A stretch of 7,909 nucleotides of DNA from UBA9732 sp045116915. GTDB lineage: Bacteria > Spirochaetota > Spirochaetia > Sphaerochaetales > Sphaerochaetaceae. This document shows, piece by piece, positions 5,384 to 7,909 of the stretch; position 1 is the stretch's first letter, and each line of letters starts with the position of its first letter. Made by a program: the position numbers and the translations under genes. The notes below the pieces were generated by a model. The model was not told the DNA's origin, ran no database searches, and saw only the letters and a list, made by a program, of their open reading frames with translations. The stretch is taken from the NCBI GenBank assembly GCA_045116915.1, contig JBGUMQ010000064.1, positions 1 through 7,909 of the forward strand, in the 5' to 3' direction.

Positions 5384-6127
5384 TCAGCTGTTGAGCTCGC
5401 AGGCGATCCTCGCGCCCTCCAATGTGTGCCTGACATCGGCCCTGTTGACGTAGATCTTGCCTTCCAGATACACGGAGAAGCCTCCGGTGACTATGACCAC
5501 CACCTTGTGTCCTATCTCCTGCTCTATCTGATCCACGATGGACCTGAGCTGACCCACGAAACCGTAGATCACGCCGGCGCGGATGGAAGTGACCGTGTCC
5601 CGTCCGAGGACAGTGGTGGGAAGATCCAGCCGTATGGCAGGAATCTGGGCCGCCGATTCGAAAAGCGCCTTGACCGATGTCATCATGCCCGGACCGATGG
5701 TGACGCCCAGGACCTCGCCCTGCGGTGAGACCGTCTCGGTGGTGAATGCCGTTCCGAAATCCGCGACGGTCACATAATCGTCAGGATACAGGCTGTGTGC
5801 CGCAATCAGGTTGCACAGGATGTCCGCTCCGAGCTCCGGCGGGATGCTCTCCCTCTTCAGTCCGGTCTCGATATCCAGCCCTACCACCACAGGCTCTATT
5901 CCGCCTGCCTCGCGCACTGCTTTGATAACAGGATGCGTCAGATCAGGAACAACGCTGCTCACCACAGCCCTGCCGAACGACATCAGCCGCAGATGGTGCC
6001 TGACCTCGTCCACAGCGGTGCTGCTTTTGGTCTTTATCCTGATGACATCGCCCCAGTTGTTTCCGTCATGCACACAGAGGACCACATTGGTGTTGCCGAT
6101 ATCCACGGCAAGGATGCTGCTTCCCAT
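5384..6127 (-). CDS. coaX: Type III pantothenate kinase
   Basis: Catalyses ATP-dependent phosphorylation of pantothenate, the first step of coenzyme A synthesis, in the cytoplasm. The type III enzyme belongs to the ASKHA fold and works as a dimer. The 247-residue length is normal. Visible motifs are the N-terminal phosphate loop AVDIGNTN (7-14), the pantothenate and catalytic motif PELGAD (97-102) with Asp102 as catalytic base, the second phosphate motif ADFGTAFT (122-129), IGPGM (144-148), VLGRDTVTSIRAG (173-185) and VTGG (213-216). The residue after the catalytic Asp is Ile103, whereas the common motif is GADR. The start codon follows GAGG by 5 bases. The gene begins 7 bases after the ABC-F stop and ends 1 base before the M29-like gene, so the three are probably cotranscribed. 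BirA, a common neighbour of coaX, is not present here. Confidence 0.93.
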   Translation of the reverse strand: MGSSILAVDIGNTNVVLCVHDGNNWGDVIRIKTKSSTAVDEVRHHLRLMSFGRAVVSSVVPDLTHPVIKAVREAGGIEPVVVGLDIETGLKRESIPPELGADILCNLIAAHSLYPDDYVTVADFGTAFTTETVSPQGEVLGVTIGPGMMTSVKALFESAAQIPAIRLDLPTTVLGRDTVTSIRAGVIYGFVGQLRSIVDQIEQEIGHKVVVIVTGGFSVYLEGKIYVNRADVRHTLEGARIACELNS

Positions 6128-6134
6128 CGTATCC

Positions 6135-7769
6135 TCAGAGGGCCACGGCGTTCTTGGAGCCGTACATCTCCATCCTCAGCGCCCTGATGGCGGGATCGGA
6201 CATGTAGTCGTCGAACTTCATGTAGCGGTCGATCAGTCCCTTGGGGGTGAACTCGATTATCCTGTTGGCGATCGAATCGACGAACTGGTGGTCGTGCGAG
6301 TTGAACAGGACGACTCCGCTGAAATCGATCAGGCCGTTGTTCAGGCTCTGGATGGCCTCAAGGTCCAAGTGGCTGGTGGGCTCGTCGAATATCAGGCAGT
6401 TGGCGCCCTCAAGCATGAGCTTGGACAGGACGCAGCGCACCTTCTCTCCTCCGGAGAGCACCTTGCAGCTCTTGAGCGCCTCGTCTCCGGAGAACAGCAT
6501 CCTTCCGAGGAACGAGCGCAGGTATGTCTCGTCCGCATCCTCAACGAACTGGCCCAGCCAGTCGGTGATGCTCATGTCCTCCTGGAACAGTGCGTCGTTG
6601 TTCTTGGGGAAATATCCCTGGCTTGTGGTGACGCCCCACAGGTAGTCGCCGCTGTCGGCCTGCATGTTGCCCGTGATGATCTCGAACAGAACCGTCTTTG
6701 CGAAATGGTTCGGTCCGACAAAGGCGATCTTGTCCCCGTTGTTCACCAGCAGGTCCAGGTTGTCCAGCACCTTCTTTCCGTCGACGGTCTTTGTCAGCCC
6801 GCGGATCTCCAGTATGTTCTTCCCGCACTCACGGTTGGGCTTGAACGCCACATACGGGAAACGCCTGCTGGACGGCTGGATGTCGTCGATCGTCAGCTTG
6901 TCGATCAGTTTCTTGCGGCTGGTGGCCTGGCGTGCCTTGGCCACGTTGCTTGAGAAGCGCAGGATGAATTCCTTCAGCTCGGCGATCTTCTCCTCGCGCC
7001 TCTTCTTCTCGTCCTTCATCTGCTTTGCGATCAGCTGGCTGGACATGTACCAGAAGTCGTAGTTTCCGACATAGAGCTGTATCTTTCCGAAATCGATGTC
7101 GGCGATATGCGTGCAGACCGTGTTCAGGAAGTGTCTGTCGTGCGATACGACGATGACCGTGTTGTTGAACTCTCCCAGGAAGTCTTCCAGCCAGTGGATG
7201 GACTCCAGGTCCAGGTGGTTGGTGGGCTCGTCCAGCAGCAGGATGTCGGGGTTCCCGAACAGCGCCTGCGCCAGAAGCACGCGGACCTTCACGTTGTCCT
7301 CCACATCCTTCATGAGCTTCTCGTGCATCGGAACCGGGATTCCGAGACCGTCCAGGAGCACTCCGGCATCGGCCTCCGCCTCCCATCCGCCCAGCTCGGC
7401 GAACTCGCCCTCGAGCTCCGCGGCACGGATCCCGTCCTCCTCGGTGAACTCCTCCTTGGCGTAGATCTCCTCCCTCTCCTTGCGCACGTCGTAGAGCTTC
7501 TTGTAGCCCATGATGACCGTGTCGATGATGGAGTACTCGTTGAATGCGAAGTGGTCCTGCCTGAGGACGGCCATCCTCTGGCCCGGAGTGATGATGATCT
7601 CTCCCGTATCGGGCTCTATCTCTCCACTGAGTATCTTTAGGAATGTGGACTTGCCAGCCCCGTTCGCACCGATGATTCCGTAGCAGTTGCCCGGAGTGAA
7701 CTTGATGTTGACGTTCTTGAAGAGGACCTGTGTCCCGAATGAAAGGGAAATGTCGGAAGCGGTTATCAT
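6135..7769 (-). CDS. ABC-F family ATPase, YbiT/YkpA type
   Basis: Soluble twin-cassette ATPase without membrane segments; ABC-F proteins bind the ribosomal E site and act in translation or antibiotic protection. The 544 residues hold NBD1 with Walker A GANGAGKST (34-42), Walker B LLLDEPTNHLD (177-187) and SHDRHF (209-214). A charged coiled-coil linker follows at about 240-300 (the tRNA-interacting arm). NBD2 has signature LSGGEKVR (438-445), Walker B LIFDEPTSHLD (459-469) and SHDHQF (491-496). The NBD1 signature reads VEDNVKVR (156-163) instead of LSGG, and Walker A of NBD2 is GPNHFAKT (352-359), lacking two usual glycines. Both deviations also occur, as I recall, in YbiT (first) and YkpA (second), so they identify the clade rather than decay. 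AGGAG lies 6 bases before the ATG. The gene starts 21 bases after a tRNA terminator. No named resistance factor is recognisable. Confidence 0.93.
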   Translation of the reverse strand: MITASDISLSFGTQVLFKNVNIKFTPGNCYGIIGANGAGKSTFLKILSGEIEPDTGEIIITPGQRMAVLRQDHFAFNEYSIIDTVIMGYKKLYDVRKEREEIYAKEEFTEEDGIRAAELEGEFAELGGWEAEADAGVLLDGLGIPVPMHEKLMKDVEDNVKVRVLLAQALFGNPDILLLDEPTNHLDLESIHWLEDFLGEFNNTVIVVSHDRHFLNTVCTHIADIDFGKIQLYVGNYDFWYMSSQLIAKQMKDEKKRREEKIAELKEFILRFSSNVAKARQATSRKKLIDKLTIDDIQPSSRRFPYVAFKPNRECGKNILEIRGLTKTVDGKKVLDNLDLLVNNGDKIAFVGPNHFAKTVLFEIITGNMQADSGDYLWGVTTSQGYFPKNNDALFQEDMSITDWLGQFVEDADETYLRSFLGRMLFSGDEALKSCKVLSGGEKVRCVLSKLMLEGANCLIFDEPTSHLDLEAIQSLNNGLIDFSGVVLFNSHDHQFVDSIANRIIEFTPKGLIDRYMKFDDYMSDPAIRALRMEMYGSKNAVAL

Positions 7770-7790
7770 CGCATACTCCTTTGAGAAATC

Positions 7791-7818
7791 AAAAAAAACG
7801 GGCTGTCATTGACAGCCC
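7791..7818 (-). terminator. Intrinsic terminator after tRNA-Glu
   Basis: GGGCTGTC (7800-7807) and GACAGCCC (7811-7818) form a perfect 8-bp stem with a 3-base loop. On the minus strand it is followed by a G and eight T residues (7798-7791). It begins 6 bases after the tRNA 3' end. It also lies just upstream of the ABC-F gene, so it separates tRNA and mRNA transcription or acts as a leader attenuator. Confidence 0.9.
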
Positions 7819-7824
7819 ATTGAA

Positions 7825-7896
7825 TAGTTCCAAGGGGAATCGAACCCCTGTTTAGAGACTGAGAATCTCCCGTCCTAACCCCTAGACGATGGAACC
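7825..7896 (-). tRNA. tRNA-Glu (anticodon CTC)
   Basis: Minus-strand cloverleaf. The acceptor stem is GGTTCCA with TGGAACT, where the first pair is a G-U wobble. The D arm is GTCT/GGAC around AGGGGTTA. The anticodon arm is GGAGA-TTCTCAG-TCTCT with anticodon CTC, which reads GAG. A 4-base variable region AAAC is followed by the T arm AGGGG-TTCGATT-CCCCT. Discriminator is A. The 3' CCA is not encoded (the DNA continues TTC), so it must be added by nucleotidyltransferase. The overall sequence, including TCGTCTAG and TTAGGAC in the D region, is typical of bacterial tRNA-Glu. Confidence 0.95.
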
Positions 7897-7909
7897 ATCT
7901 AGTTTTTCG

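Noticed and set aside
5811..6953. Long plus-strand open frame of 380 codons opposite coaX and the ABC-F gene
   Set aside because: It lies wholly antisense to two clearly recognisable genes and has no domain I can recognise. Long antisense frames are expected in GC-rich coding DNA.
1..7909. Insertion sequences, CRISPR arrays, prophage or integrase-linked attachment sites, including at the tRNA gene
   Set aside because: No transposase or integrase motifs, no regularly spaced repeats, and no duplicated tRNA 3' end elsewhere in the window.

Overview
The window is ordinary-density bacterial DNA, moderately GC-rich in genes with AT-rich gaps. It carries seven complete protein genes, the first codons of an eighth, and one tRNA gene. 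The likely host is a spirochaete-like diderm. The periplasmic binding protein has a cleavable signal peptide without a lipobox cysteine, and the S21, CoaX and ABC-F sequences look compatible with Spirochaetota. This placement is tentative; I had no database to test it. No gap longer than 300 bases lacks a gene.

Left block (1-3952): a carbohydrate-utilisation locus. A DeoR-family repressor gene (3170-3952, +) is divergent from a leftward operon. The operon order is class II ketose-bisphosphate aldolase (2999-2133), PfkB-family kinase with a TTG start (2119-1193), ABC transporter binding protein (1175-132), two hairpins (111-61), then the RBS and start codon of another gene at the edge (8-1). 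The missing gene(s) are probably the permease and ATPase. The 170-base divergent region has candidate promoters in both directions, three copies of TGCAAMTTTT and a symmetric GTAAAGCA/TGCTTTAC pair, all plausible repressor sites. The simplest pathway is import by the ABC system, phosphorylation by the kinase, and aldol cleavage to DHAP plus an aldehyde, with the repressor released by a phosphorylated intermediate. The binding protein belongs to the family that includes iron, phosphonate and sugar-phosphate binders, not the usual sugar families. The kinase resembles sulfofructose kinase (YihV). The substrate may therefore be an anionic sugar such as a sugar phosphate or sulfosugar; this is inference.

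Right block (3972-7896, all leftward): a housekeeping cluster. tRNA-Glu(CTC) (7896-7825) is followed by a strong intrinsic terminator (7818-7791). Only 21 bases later starts an ABC-F ATPase of the YbiT/YkpA type (7769-6135), then type III pantothenate kinase coaX (6127-5384) and an M29-aminopeptidase-like protein (5382-4336) that seems to have lost its metal ligands. The gaps between these three protein genes are 7 bases and 1 base, so they are probably one operon. Ribosomal protein S21 (4232-4023) follows with its own good promoter and ends at a strong terminator (4003-3972), where it converges with the deoR-type gene.
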